Shown piece by piece: positions 23,001 to 34,285 of a stretch of 64,000 nucleotides of DNA. Under the pieces are notes generated by a model. The model did no database searches, was not told the origin of the DNA, and saw only the letters and a program-made list of their open reading frames with translations. The stretch comes from Siphonodentalium dalli. Lineage: Eukaryota; Mollusca; Scaphopoda; Gadilida; Siphonodentaliidae. The stretch lies in contig CP136066.1 in NCBI GenBank assembly GCA_032622095.1, positions 41,861,835 through 41,925,834 of the forward strand. The letters run 5' to 3'. Each line of letters opens with the position of its first letter. Positions within the stretch are counted from its first letter, which is position 1. The position numbers and the translations under genes were made by a program.

Positions 23001-25832
23001 TGGAGATCGTGAGTGAGATAGACGAAGGGGGAGATATGGATGGTGATCACGACATATATAATCGAAGGAGGGAGAGGGAGGGAGAGCGTGAGAGAGATAG
23101 TCGAAGGGAAAGGGAGGGATATATAGATGAAGGGATAGTGAGGGAGGGTGGTCATGAGAGAGACAGACAGATGGGGGAGAGGGATATCGTGAGAGATATT
23201 CGAAAGAAGGAGAGGGAGGGAGATCGTGAGATTGATAGTCGAAGGGAAAGGGAGGGATAGATAGATGAAGGGATATTGAGGGAGGGTGGTCGTGAGAGAG
23301 ACAGATGGATGGGGGAGAGGGAGATCGTGAGAGAGATAGTCGAAGGGAAAGGGAGGGATAAATATATGAAGGGATAGTGAGGGAGGGTGCTCATGAGAGA
23401 GACAGACGGATGGGGGAGAGGGATATCGTGAGAGATATTCGAAAGAAGGAGAGGGAGGGAGATCGTGAGATTGATAGTCGAAGGGAAAGGGAGGGATAGA
23501 TAGATGAAGGGATATTGAGGGAGGATGGTCGTGAGAGAGACAGATGGATGGGGGAGAGGGAGATCGTGAGAGAGATAGTCGAAGGGAAAGGGAGGGATAA
23601 ATATATGAAGGGATAGTGAGGGAGGGTGCTCATGAGAGAGACAGACGGATGGGGGAGAGGGATATCGTGAGAGATATTCGAAAGAAGGAGAGGGAGGGAG
23701 ATCGTGAGATTGATAGTCGAAGGGAAAGGGAGGGATAGATAGATGAAGGGATATTGAGGGAGGGTGGTCGTGAGAGAGACAGATGGATGGGGGAGAGGGA
23801 GATCGTGAGAGAGATAGTCGAAGGGAAAGGGAGGGATAAATATATGAAGGGATAGTGAGGGAGGGTGGTCGTGAGAGAGACAGACGGATGGGGGAGAGGG
23901 ATATCGTGAGAGATATTCGAAAGAAGGAGAGGGAGGGAGATCGTGAGATTGATAGTTGAAGGGAAAGGGAGGGATAGATAGATGAAGGGATAGTGAGGGA
24001 GGGTGGTCGTGAGAGAGACAGATGGATGGTGGAGAGGGAGATCGTGCGAGATATAGTCGAAGGGAGATGGAGAGATCGTGAGAAATGTAGTCAAAGGAAC
24101 AGGGAGGGGGAGATTGTGAAATATAGTCGAAGGGATAGGGAGGGATCGAGATAGTCGAAGGGAAAAGAAGGATTTGTGGTCGCGAAAGACAGACGAATGG
24201 AGGGAGGGAGATCGTGAGAGAAATAGTCGAAAGGAGAGGGAGGGGTGGAGATCGTGATAGACATGGTCGAAGGAGGGAGAGGAAGTGAGATTGTGAGAGA
24301 GATAGATGAAGGGGGAGATATGGATGGTGATCACGATATAGACAGTCGAAGGAGGGAGAGGGAATGAGAGTGTGAGAGGGATAGACGAAGGGGGAGTGAG
24401 GGATATTGTGAGAGATATTCGAAAATAGGAGAGGGAGGGAGATCGTGAGATTGATAGTCGAAGGGAAAGGGAGGGAGAGATAGATGAAGGGATAGTGTGG
24501 GGGGTGGTCGTGAGAGAGACAGACGGGTGGGGGAGAGGGAGATCGTGAGAGAGATAGTCAAAGGGACAGGGAGGGGGAGATTGTGAGATATAGTCGAAGG
24601 GATATTGAGGGATCGAGATAGTCGAAGGGAAAAGAAGGATTTGTGGTCGCGAGAGACAGACGAATGGAGGGATGGAGATCGTGAGAGAGATAGTCGAAGG
24701 GAGAGGGAGGGATGGAGATCGTGAGAGAGATGGTCGAAGGAGGGAGAGGAAGGGAGATTGTGAGAGAAATAGATGAAGGGGGAGAGATGGATGGTGATCA
24801 CGACATATATAATCGAAAGAGGGAGAGGGAGGGAGAGCGTGAGAGAGATAGACGAAGGGGGAGTGAGGGATATCGTGAGAGATATTCGAAAGAAGTAGAG
24901 GGAGAGAGATCGTGAGATTGATAGTCGAATGGAAATGGAGGGAGAGATAGACGAAGGAATAGTGGGGAGGGTGGTCGTGAGAGAGACAGACGATTGGGGG
25001 AGAGGGAGATCGTGATATATATAGGCGAAGTGGGAGGGAGATCGTGAGAGAGATAGTCGAAGGGAGATGGAGAGAGCTCGTGAGAGATAATCGAAGGGAG
25101 AGAGATGGAGGAATATCGTGAGAAATAGGCAAAGGGAGAGGAAGGGGGAGGTCGTGAGAGATAGTCGAAGGGAGGGAGCGAGATAGTCGAAGGGATAATG
25201 AAGGATTGTGGTCGCGGAAGAGACAGACGAATGGAGGGAGGGAGATCGTGAGAGAGATAGTCGAAGGGAGAGGGAGGGATGGAGATCGTGAGAGATGGTC
25301 GAAGGATGAGAGGGATATTTTGAGGGAGATATTTGAAGGGAGATGAAGGAATATCATGATAGAGATAGACGAAGGGAGGGACGGATATCGTGAGAGAAAT
25401 AGTCGAAAGAGAGGATGGAGAGAGATCTTGATAGATAGATGAAGGGAGAGGGAGGGAGGGAGATCGTGTGAACGAGTTATACGAAGTGAGAGGGAAGGAG
25501 GGAGCTCGTGACTGAGATAGTCGAAGGGAGGGCGAGGGAGAGAGAACGTGAGAGATATAGACGAAGGGAGAGGGAGGGGGAGATCGCGAGAGATAGAGTC
25601 GAAGGGAGAGGGAGTGATATCGTGAGAGAGATGGTCGAAGGGGGAGTGAGTGAGGGATATCGTGAGAGAGATTGTCGAAGGGGGAGTGAGGGACTTAGGT
25701 CATGAGAGATAGACGAATTGAGAGGAAGGGATATAGATCGTGAGGGAGATAGACGAAGGGGGAGTGAGGGGGATGACCATGAACGAGATAGTCGAAGGGG
25801 AGAGAGGGAGGAAGATTGTGGGAGATAGACCA
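20060..25832. repeat. 5.8-kb purine-rich complex satellite with higher-order units
   Basis: The array is built from variants of a roughly 36-bp unit whose core is GATCGTGAGAGAGATAGTCG followed by AAGGGAGAGGGAGG. The plus strand is overwhelmingly A and G. Higher-order structure is present: a 239-bp unit repeats with marker words at 23152, 23391, 23630 and 23869. A non-purine spacer (AAGTAACTATATGTATTTCC) recurs near 20473, 21943 and 22973, with a shorter relative near 20067. Long stop-free minus-strand frames (up to 575 codons, Ser/Leu/Pro/Ile-rich) follow from the repeat composition and are not treated as genes. Confidence 0.9.
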
Positions 25833-27397
25833 ACAATGAAGACACTAACACAGATTGAATAAACATTGCGATATCTATTTAATTCACTGAAATATGAAAT
25901 GTTAATTTCAATAGAGGGGGGACAAATAGTAAGATATTACTGCAATCAATTAGCATTGCTGTAATTTTGGTTTTTCGTGGTCTATAATGGACTCATTCTT
26001 GGTATAAGTAACGGCGTAAACCCACCCTTCTTGTCGAAATTAAAATTAACCGGAACATACTGATAAACGCAAAAATCGGCAAAAACTCATGTATACATAA
26101 TATCGTATAGGCGCCTATATATTCGTGGCGCCAGAATTGGTCCAGGGTAATTGCGATTCATTCGTCCGTCCTTTGCCATAATTCAGTTGCATGAACATAT
26201 CTGAAATCTTGTTCATAATAAATTCATCGCGCGGGGTCCAATAACGATTGTAACTGTTGACAGCCGGCCACATTGAATGATTGTGGCGTGAGAGATAGCA
26301 TACAGCCGTTATCAACTAAACTACCTGGTTTATAAAATAATCTCAGTTGGCGAATACCGCCCCTGATATCTTAAGCTATTGTGTTGTGCTATACCAAACG
26401 TGTACAATCACGCACCTCAATGAATGTGAGGGTTTGTAGATATATTCGTCTATTGTATACCTAATGCTATATTATGTAAAATTATAATTCCCTTATATTT
26501 ATATTGAGTTGAACTAATCAACTACAACCTCCTGTAATAGTCAGATACATAACTGTTCCTAGATCTTCTATTATAGGTTGTATATGTGATTTCACGTGCG
26601 ACCGTGTCCTTGGCCTTGATCTCGTTCATATACGCTCATATAGGCATGTTTCTGGACAGATCGAACAATAGTTTATTTTCTTTCTCCTAATACTTTTCAA
26701 CGTTGTTCCCTAAATAGCCCGGACATCAGCCAGTAATAAATAAAATGTGTTGTTGTTGTTGTAACTGAGGGTTTGGAAGCATGAGGGAATATTTAGCCAC
26801 GCTCGCGGATCCGGTTTTCATCACATGAATCATGATGCAGAGTGTGTTGTCGTTATCATAAATATGTATTTTTCGACCAAAACATGTTCGGGGGAGCGGT
26901 AGATAAAATCGAATATCTGGCAAACCGTTCAAAAATTCTGCCAAATTCTTTCTACATATGATTTCTATATAACTACTGAGCCATATGAATTATATAGTTG
27001 GTCATGTGTTGTTTATAACTATATATAAAATCGATGTTAATGCATGCATAATTACCTGTTATCAATAAAATATGTTGTTGTTGTTGTTGTTGTTGTTGTG
27101 ACTGGGGGTCTGGAAGCCTAAACACATATGTAGTCAATTAAACGGTATATCTGGACAAACCTATCAGTACAAGATTCATATTGGGTTCCATTAAGATCAA
27201 TTAGAAAATGTTGTAAAGTCGTTTTCAAAAATATGTAATTTCTCGACAAAAAAAGTGTTTGGGGAGGAGTAGCTAAAATCCAGTATCTCGCAAACCGTTC
27301 AAAATGTATGTTAACTTCTCTCAACATATGCTTGTCCGATAACTGGTACACCTGTAAATATTTCGGCATTATTGCAATATCGGTTTGAAGGATAATA
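25833..27397. other. No gene; diverged duplicate pair with (TTG)n tracts
   Basis: A segment near 26736-26940 is similar to one near 27062-27320: AATAAAATRTG, a (TTG)n run (long at about 27073-27099), CTGRGGGTYTGGAAGC, then AAATATGTA and GCAAACCGTTCAAAA. The copies have diverged by indels. No gene was recognised. The LTR element inserted at the right edge, with AATA at 27394-27397 forming its target-site duplication. Confidence 0.55.
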
Positions 27398-28199
27398 TGT
27401 GCCAAGACAACCCCAGGGACATGACTTTCAACCCGGGAAGAAGACAGGCAATCTCTTAGTCGCGGGAGCCGCTAGTTTACCACACATACTAGCGCCCCTG
27501 CTGACCACATCAACATTGCGAAATACTGGACATCAAAACGAATATGCAGTAACCAGGCCGATACATACATAGTAAGACAGCTGTGAAGTAAACAGAACGT
27601 TTACGGGATTAACGAGACGAGATACTTCACCCACAGCGGTCATTGAAACCTAACGCAGCACGAAGACAGGGATAAGATACCTAAAGAACACATAGGAAAA
27701 ATCACCTCGCATGAGTAGCCCGGGAACGCCCCATCCAATGGATCATGAAATGCGGATCCAGACGGAATAACACCATGTTCCTATTTAGAGGCAGACGAGT
27801 TCGAGTCCAGACACCAGTTCTAGCCGACCACCAAGCAGTGACCAAGAACTCTCAGACACACGAAAGGAGGATCGAATCCCTGACGAGCAGCAATGGACGA
27901 AAATGCAAGGTAAACATTATGAGCTTGTATTTCTAACAACGTCCTACTGATGCGCCGACGGAAGAAGAAGAGCAGACGACAGGAAGATAAACTCAACCGG
28001 AACTCAACCGAGTAGAAGACGAGCAGACACGCCCAACCTAAGAAGACGGAAGAAGACCCTAAACCGAGCAGACGACAGGAAGATAAACTCACCCAGGAGG
28101 AACCCAGATGCCGATGATTGAACTTTATTGACTTTGTTATAATTAAATAATCAAACCGTTCTGATAGCCTTAAGAGTTATATGTACCCGTATTGGCACA
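27398..28199 (+). repeat. 5' LTR (802 bp)
   Basis: Starts TGTGCCAA and ends TTGGCACA, a perfect 8-bp terminal inverted repeat. It matches 35485-36273 plus 37251-37263 with six substitutions and no indels. It contains two copies of GCAGACGACAGGAAGATAAA about 100 bp apart and an AATTAAATAA stretch near the 3' end that may serve as the poly(A) signal. Confidence 0.95.
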
Positions 28200-28210
28200 T
28201 ATCTCGTAAC

Positions 28211-28225
28211 TGGTGCCTTCGAGCC
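28211..28225 (+). promoter_or_regulatory. Candidate tRNA primer-binding site
   Basis: TGGTGCCTTCGAGCC lies 11 bp after the 5' LTR. TGG complements the CCA end of a tRNA, and the reverse complement resembles a tRNA acceptor end. I could not assign the tRNA; the 11-bp offset is longer than usual. Confidence 0.5.
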
Positions 28226-28289
28226 AGGATCTGAACGCTAATCGCAGACACAACGTGAAACCAGAAGAGGAACAGTGTGAACAGAAACA

Positions 28290-29405
28290 GTGTGGGAAAA
28301 TTCGCAAAACGTGAGTCTAATTGTTTGTTATCATAATGGCTACCCAACAACAATCAGCTGGTGTTCTCGCCCCATTGACAGAGTATATCAATTCTCAAAT
28401 TGCTGCAATGGCCATGACTACGGTGACACAAGTAGGGACCCCACGAAATACCACGGGTGGGTCAAGTCGATAGAAAAATGCGCAATCCTAACCGGCGCTA
28501 ACGAAGCAAAGAAGCCCTATATGGCATTCCAGAGCGCCACGGGCCCCGTATCAGATTTTTTACAAAGATATTTGGCCACGAATCCTAACGCCACGTGGCA
28601 AGACACAAAAACCGAATTATCCAGTCGATTTGCCGAGATAAATGACAATCAATTCGCCTTTTCGATGCTAAGAAAAATCAAGCAAAAACAAAACGAAAAT
28701 TTACACGTGCTAGCCGAACGAATTTTGGAAATCGCGACGGTGGCATATCGAGATCAACCCGGCGGGATCAACGCGGTTGAAGGCCAACTCGTAAGGTTTT
28801 ATATTGACGCTTTAAGAAGCGACAGTTTGAAAATGAAGCTGATCAGGGATGGCCCAAAGACACTAAAATTGGCAGCCGAAATCGCCATGCGGGAAATGGG
28901 GATCCGACGCGTATTCAACCTACGAACGGGCCGCGAAAATTACAACGAAAACGAACCGGAAGCGATGGAAATCGATAGTTTCCGAAACAAACGCGCGAGA
29001 ACAACCTGCGATATAAGCGCACGCGATAACCACACGACCCGAGAACACCGATCACGCCCGAGACAGGTGCATGTCGAAGCGGTGGTTAAACCACGAACAG
29101 TCGAATGTTGGACGTGTCAAGGTGACCATTTCGCTCGCGACTGCCCTTTTAAGACCGAAAACCGAAGGCACGTATCTTGCTGGGTTTGCGAAGGTAATCA
29201 CTTGAATAGAAATTGCTCCTCTAAATCCGGAGATTCGAAGCAAAAGCAATGGAACGCGCCAGTAACGCCACCTAGGGGAATCCGCCGAGATCAGCCGAAT
29301 CGATCACGTGACCTATCCCATGATACACCGCATCACAGCTGGAGATATCCGACATTAAACGAACGACCACGACTAATGACCCCGCCCACATACGCAAAAA
29401 ACTAA
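28290..29405 (+). CDS. Gag (capsid/nucleocapsid), N-terminus probably frameshifted
   Basis: A 371-codon frame. Residues about 55-230 have the helical Gag look (WVKSIEKCAILTG, then ATWQDTKTELSSRF, which is typical of retrotransposon Gag). Two zinc knuckles follow, CWTCQGDHFARDC (273-285) and CWVCEGNHLNRNC (297-309), both CX2CX3HX4C, one residue shorter than the usual CX2CX4HX4C. The tail is basic. Gag packages element RNA into cytoplasmic particles. The first 50 or so residues of this frame look unnatural. An ATG at 28336 in another frame opens a 45-codon reading frame with a Gag-like N-terminus that stops at 28473, so a 1-nt indel between about 28390 and 28450 probably broke gag. The 3' end is the frameshift site. 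Confidence 0.85.
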   Translation: MWENSQNVSLIVCYHNGYPTTISWCSRPIDRVYQFSNCCNGHDYGDTSRDPTKYHGWVKSIEKCAILTGANEAKKPYMAFQSATGPVSDFLQRYLATNPNATWQDTKTELSSRFAEINDNQFAFSMLRKIKQKQNENLHVLAERILEIATVAYRDQPGGINAVEGQLVRFYIDALRSDSLKMKLIRDGPKTLKLAAEIAMREMGIRRVFNLRTGRENYNENEPEAMEIDSFRNKRARTTCDISARDNHTTREHRSRPRQVHVEAVVKPRTVECWTCQGDHFARDCPFKTENRRHVSCWVCEGNHLNRNCSSKSGDSKQKQWNAPVTPPRGIRRDQPNRSRDLSHDTPHHSWRYPTLNERPRLMTPPTYAKN

Positions 29406-29438
29406 GGAATCCTCTCATTGAGGCCACATATGAGAGGA
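29396..29438 (+). promoter_or_regulatory. Programmed -1 ribosomal frameshift signal (gag to pol)
   Basis: The slippery heptamer A AAA AAC (29396-29402) is in the correct gag phase (GCA AAA AAC) directly before the gag stop TAA. A 7-nt spacer follows, then a 9-bp perfect stem, TCCTCTCAT (29410-29418) with ATGAGAGGA (29430-29438), and an 11-nt loop. The downstream protease frame is the -1 frame and is open across the site. Heptamer, spacer and stem match the known rules for -1 frameshifting. Confidence 0.88.
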
Positions 29439-30175
29439 AGTTTAGTATCAATATTGTGGGAAACCCCAGCTCATGTTTAGTTAGAATAGGTAAAGATAAA
29501 TATCGCTCGTTGGTGGATAGTGGCGCGGAAGTGTCATTGATTCACAAACGCGTCTATGACGCATTACAGTTCCGACCAAAACTAACTAGGGAACACATCA
29601 ACCTTAGCTCCGTGAATGGGAAGTCACTGGGCGTACTTGGTAGCGTGGAACTAACGTTCAGGATGGCGAAACTAAAATTAACCCATAAATTTTATGTGGT
29701 GAATGATATGACCCGGAATATGATCTTAGGGAGGGACTGGTTGACCTCTCGGGGGGTCAGACTATATTATGACCTGGGATGCCTCAAGGTCAGTGACGTG
29801 TACGTCCCCTTGGAATCGGACGCGCACATAGCTTCCCTGCTGAGATTGACCAGCAAGGTTAGTTTAAAGCCCCAAACATCAACTTTATGTATGGGAAAAT
29901 CAAAAAACTTAGCTTCTCTTCACAAGTCGACATTAGTAGAGGTGGCCCAAATCGAAAAAGGCTACCTAGCATCAGAACCCGGTCTGGAAATTGGCAGCTC
30001 CGTTTCCGGGGTGGGCAAGAGGAATAAGGTCCCGGTATTACTCGTCAATAACACCAACAAAACGTTTCGCCTACGGTGGGGCAGTGTGATCGGCAAGGCG
30101 GTAGTGTGTGACCCCGAAACCAATCTTGAAATCAACTCCTTGTCGCAAAGGCTCCCAGTTCCCGACAACCCGTAA
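29402..30175 (+). CDS. Retrotransposon aspartic protease (first part of pol)
   Basis: Open in the -1 frame relative to gag from the slippery site onward; the first ATG in the frame is at 29456 but entry is probably by frameshifting. Counting from that ATG, the active-site motif LVDSGAEVSLI has the catalytic Asp at residue 21, and NMILGRDWL about 70 residues later is the conserved hydrophobic-Gly element of the pepsin-like fold. The enzyme acts as a homodimer to cut Gag and Pol. The last 70-80 codons overlap the RT frame (+1 relative), so either another frame change or a lesion separates protease from RT here. Confidence 0.88.
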   Translation, partial: LRNPLIEATYERKFSINIVGNPSSCLVRIGKDKYRSLVDSGAEVSLIHKRVYDALQFRPKLTREHINLSSVNGKSLGVLGSVELTFRMAKLKLTHKFYVVNDMTRNMILGRDWLTSRGVRLYYDLGCLKVSDVYVPLESDAHIASLLRLTSKVSLKPQTSTLCMGKSKNLASLHKSTLVEVAQIEKGYLASEPGLEIGSSVSGVGKRNKVPVLLVNNTNKTFRLRWGSVIGKAVVCDPETNLEINSLSQRLPVPDNP

Positions 30176-31301
30176 TTACCGCGACAATGGCTATGCCCTT
30201 GGGCGCGCCGACCGTAACAGGGTAGACAACTCTAGGTCAGCGCGCGCTACCGTCGAGAAAAGATTAAATTTAGCCGAAGTTTCATGTCCAGAGCAATACC
30301 GAGAGACACTGATAAAATTGTTGAAGTCCAACTCGGACATTTTTGCCGACAAGGACACTGAACTGACACAGACGAGCACAGTCAAGATGCATATTGACAC
30401 GGGAAACCACCCTCCGATAAAACTTCGCCCGTATCGCACCCCTTTGAATAAACGACCGTTGGTTGACACTGCCATAAATGATATGCTCGAAGCAGACATT
30501 ATCAGGCCGAGTTCGAGTCCGTATTCGGCGCCTATTGTCATGGTCGACAAGCGCGACGGCACAAAACGATTTTGAGTCGACTTCAGACAATTAAATTCCA
30601 TAACCAAACCTATGTCATACCCACTTCCGGTTATCGACGATATTTTGGCACTTCTTGGAAAGTCTAAATTCTTCACCGCTATCGATCTTAAAAGTGGCTA
30701 CTGGCAGTGCCAGGTCGCAGAGGAGGACAAGCAAAAGACGGCATTCGCTTGCCACCGAGGTCTCTTTGAATTCAACTCCATGCCTTTTGGGCTCCGGAAC
30801 GCTGGAGGGGTTTTCTCCCAGCTGATGGCCCAGGTGTTATGTGGGATGGGTGATTACGCCATTGCCTACATAGACGACGTCCTCATCTACAGCGAGTCCC
30901 TAGAATTACACTTGGAACATATCCAGAAAGTCTTTGACAAGTTGCGCCAACATACACTGAAATTGAAATTAAAAAAGTGCCAATTCCTAAAGCAAGAAAC
31001 ACAGTATTTGGGTTTTATAATTGATACCGACGGCGTCCGACCTGACCCCGACAAGGTCAAGGCCATCCGGTCGCTCGTACCCCCAACATCAGTCAAAGAA
31101 GTACGCTCCTTCATTGGCATGAGCAACTACTACCGCAGATTTGTCCCCTCATTTTCGCAAATCGCTGAACCTTTGGTACAGCTTACAAAAAAATATGCCA
31201 AATTCAAATGGGACCAAGCCTGCCAAATTAAAGGAAAATCTGACGGCAGTGCCTCTCCTGGCCTACCCAAATACAGCCACGCCCTATACATTGTATACTG
31301 A
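30108..31301 (+). pseudogene. Reverse transcriptase, interrupted by an in-frame TGA
   Basis: One frame covers the RT fingers and palm. Fingers (HPPIKLRPYRTP, PYSAPIVMVDKRDG) come before a TGA at 30573-30575, and the same frame resumes with VDFRQLN, so the stop replaces one sense codon. Beyond it come SKFFTAIDLKSGYWQ, the catalytic YIDD (30867-30878), LGFIIDTDGVRPDPDKVKAI and the thumb SFIGMSNYYRRFVPSF. The frame ends at 31301, but its homology stops near 31220, where a deletion with frameshift removes the RT-RNase H linker. RT copies element RNA in cytoplasmic particles. This copy cannot make a full enzyme without stop readthrough. Confidence 0.9.
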
Positions 31302-33600
31302 TGCAAGCGACCTTTGCATCGGTGCCTGTCTGACCCAGTTGGGCTCAGATGGCGTTGAAGAGCCAATTTATTATCTCTCACACAAACTTAGTGATACTCA
31401 AACCCGATGGCCAACTGTGGAGAAAGAGGCATATGCAATTCACTTCGCATTACAAAGGTTGGACCATTACCTTCATAACGCCACTTTCACGATAAAAACA
31501 GATCATAAACCATTGAAGTATATCTTGGAATCCCCCATGCAGAACAAGAAAATTCAACAGTGGGCTTTGGGCATAACTGGATATAACTGTAACATTGAGT
31601 ACATAGCTGGCCCAGATAATCACTGCGCAGACCTGCTCAGTCGAACGCCACCTAATGCGTATACGGAACGCGAGAAGGCAGAAGTAGAGGTAGATATAAA
31701 CGACAATAACCTTACTGTCACCGAGACCCAAGCGGAAATCGCCGCCTTGAATTCGTCTCGATTTAAACCCAAAGACTTCGCAAGCTGCGAGGTAACCCCA
31801 AAAGATCTGCCGAATAAAACTCAAATTGGGCAGGCATACCAACCTACTAATCTACTGTTCAACAAGCCAGGCTTCAACATGCTTGAGGAACAAAAGAAAG
31901 ACCCGGAAATTGCGTCAGTTCTGGAGGCCCTCGACAAAGGCGAGGGCACCCGGAATGACAAACACTTGATGATTGACGGGGTACTCTATTACCTCTCGAG
32001 TGCTGACGCAGAACCGACCCCGCGCCTTTGGGTGCCCGCACATCTTCAAACCAACATAATCAAACAATACCATGATGATAACGGCCACGTAGGAGTAGAC
32101 AAAACGCATGATGCGATTAGGTCGAAATATTTTTGGCCCAGACTGTACAAGGAACTGAACCGCTACGTTGGAAAGTGCGTGACCTGCCAAGTCAGGTCTC
32201 TGCAAAAACAGTCCCCTAAAATGCAAATAACGGACACGCCCCCCTACCCTTTTGCCAAAATTGGTTTGGACCTATCAGGCCCCTACCCCACGTCGCTATC
32301 GGGTAACCGCTACATTATCAGCTTCGTAGACTTATATAGCGGGTGGGCAGAAGCGTTTCCGGTCAAGGACAAGTCAGCCGAGAACGTTGTTCATCTCTTG
32401 ATCGACGAGATATTCCCGCGACACGGATGCCCTCTAGAAATAATTACCGATAACGGCAGTGAGAACATTAATTACAAGGTCAGGGACACTCTGAAGGCTT
32501 TGAACATTCACCACGTGACTACGTCTTATTATCACCCCCAGAGCAATAGCAGAGTGGAGAGATTTCACAGAACTTTTAAAGACATTGTCTCAAAGAAAGT
32601 GGCAGACCAAATAAACACGTGGGACGTCCATTTAAATCAAGCACTAGCTGCGATTCGATTTAACAAAAATGAAACTTCAAAATTCTCCCCTTTTTTCTTG
32701 TTATACAACCGAGACGTCGTGTTCCCAATAGACAATCTCCTAAAACCCCGGCGTAAATACGCGGGAGAAGATTACCATCAGATAGCTCTGCTACAACAGC
32801 ACAAATCCTTTATGATGGTACACAAACACGTGAAACAGGCGAAACGCCAACAAGCAGCGAAATTTAACAAAAAGGCCACAGACACCAAATTCGAGATTGG
32901 CGAGGCCGTCTATGTGAAGAATCATTTACGAAAAAGCAAGCTTGAAAGCAAATGGAAACCATACTTCCGCATAACCAAGCAAATAACGCCCGTTACTTTC
33001 GAGTTAAGGAATCAATTAACTGGGAAAGTCACACAATCCCACGCTGAACACATGCGCAAAGCCAACCTTGAATGGGAAATCCCCAAAACTGACGACAACA
33101 AGCGTGCTCAAACGTACGTTGTTCCCCCCGAAGACGAAGATAGCGACGTTCCTGTCCCTAACCCTGTGGGTGGGTCTTCCGGCGATGAAACCGAACCATT
33201 ACCAGATGATGTAATCGCTCGATATCGGAGACAATGTTCGGACTCCGATGATGAAGATGTCCCTTTAAGCGATTTTAAGATGCGCTTACAGCGTAGAAAA
33301 ACGCGCCTCGCACGCTCAGTGCCGCTACAAAACCCCGACTCGTCCACGGACGAGAGATCAGAGCCGAGGGCCAAGGCACGACGCGCTCCAGCGCCTCGTC
33401 GACACGGGCGCAAAGTAACAAAGATGTTTACGAGTGATGACAGCTCAGAGGATGAGTTAATGGAAGTGGCCGCCATTGAACAAACCCCTCGTGAATGTAA
33501 GCCCGTACCGGCCCCACGCAAGTGTAAGCAGCTCATGAATGGAGCGCTTAGTGACATAAGAACCAAGCAATCATTGTACTCAATGGCAGCAGTGATGTAA
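31215..33600 (+). CDS. RNase H and integrase (3' part of pol)
   Basis: The frame is open from 31141 (819 codons), but recognisable pol sequence begins near 31215 (KLKENLTAVPLLAYP). RNase H: YTDASD, EKEAYAIHFAL, KTDHKPLKYI and NHCADLLSR carry the acidic catalytic residues. Integrase: an HHCC zinc domain (HDDNGHVGVDKTH...CVTC), then catalytic D377, D437 and E473, an exact D-35-E spacing. A GPY/F-like module (KWKPYFRITKQITPVTFEL) follows. The last 150 or so residues form an acidic then basic Ser/Arg/Pro-rich tail without a recognisable chromodomain. Integrase inserts the cDNA into host DNA. This part is intact; the break lies upstream, between RT and RNase H. Confidence 0.92.
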
Positions 33601-33994
33601 ATAATAATGAAACGCCCGAACTATTTACCTGGATTTCATTTCGGAATGAATGAGACCCAACTTTTAACTGTCTTATTGATGACTGATGAGTCTAACCTGG
33701 CTTCGTAAATGTTGAAAATAGTTAGCCCGACGCCCCAGACCGAATCGCGAATAAATAGTCATGTTCGGATTAATGACAGGTCGCGCGCCCCATGAAACCC
33801 GGCACGTTCGCATGGCGATTTAATAAATAAAGCTTTGAACTTTACAATCACGCGCCGAGAGATAACGAGCACCGCGCCGACGTGCACGCCGCCACCCTTA
33901 AGGTTACTGCGTTTAAGCGCACCCCGCCCAAATAAACACGATCGAAAATATGCTCACGACTGACTTAGCGAACGAAAAAGTATTACCCCAATGA
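33601..33994. other. Element-internal non-coding spacer after pol
   Basis: No ORF of note on the plus strand. AATAAATAAAGC near 33822 resembles a poly(A) signal. The stretch is unlike the LTR, so it is unique 3' sequence of the element. Confidence 0.5.
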
Positions 33995-34285
33995 ATGGTA
34001 GAGATGGCCAGGGTGGTATTTTGCCCTAGTAACGTAGTTACAGTAGTAATTTTCATTATCATGACCCACCGATTCTGGTGGAAATTTGTTAAACGACATT
34101 TACCAAGGTTAGCCATTATGTATAATAAGCAGTTAGACCAGCGACCTGAGGATATCCCGAATGCCGTGTTCAAAGAGCCCATAGACGAAACAATGGAGAC
34201 GGATGCCCCAAAGCCGTCTGCGCTATTCCGGGACAACACTCAGGAACGCCTACATGTATATCCAATTATAGCCGTCAGAGGCTGA
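33995..34285 (+). CDS. Small extra ORF after pol, predicted single membrane segment
   Basis: 97 codons. Residues about 11-24 (PSNVVTVVIFIIMT) form a hydrophobic stretch followed by a basic aromatic cluster (HRFWWKFVKRH), which suggests an N-terminal membrane anchor with a positive flank. The rest is hydrophilic. It matches no Env or other retroelement protein I recognise and is much shorter than any Env. It sits where env-like genes lie in some Ty3/gypsy elements. It could be a real accessory gene or chance. Confidence 0.4.
   Translation: MVEMARVVFCPSNVVTVVIFIIMTHRFWWKFVKRHLPRLAIMYNKQLDQRPEDIPNAVFKEPIDETMETDAPKPSALFRDNTQERLHVYPIIAVRG

Noticed and set aside
20077-25866. Many long minus-strand ORFs (up to 575 codons) rich in Ser, Leu, Pro and Ile, and plus-strand Arg/Glu ORFs
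   Set aside because: They lie wholly inside a low-complexity tandem array; frames shift between 239-bp units, there is no start context, and the composition explains the lack of stops.
30191-30676. 161-codon minus-strand ORF
   Set aside because: Antisense shadow of the RT region.
33108-33566. 152-codon minus-strand ORF
   Set aside because: Antisense shadow of the integrase C-terminal tail.
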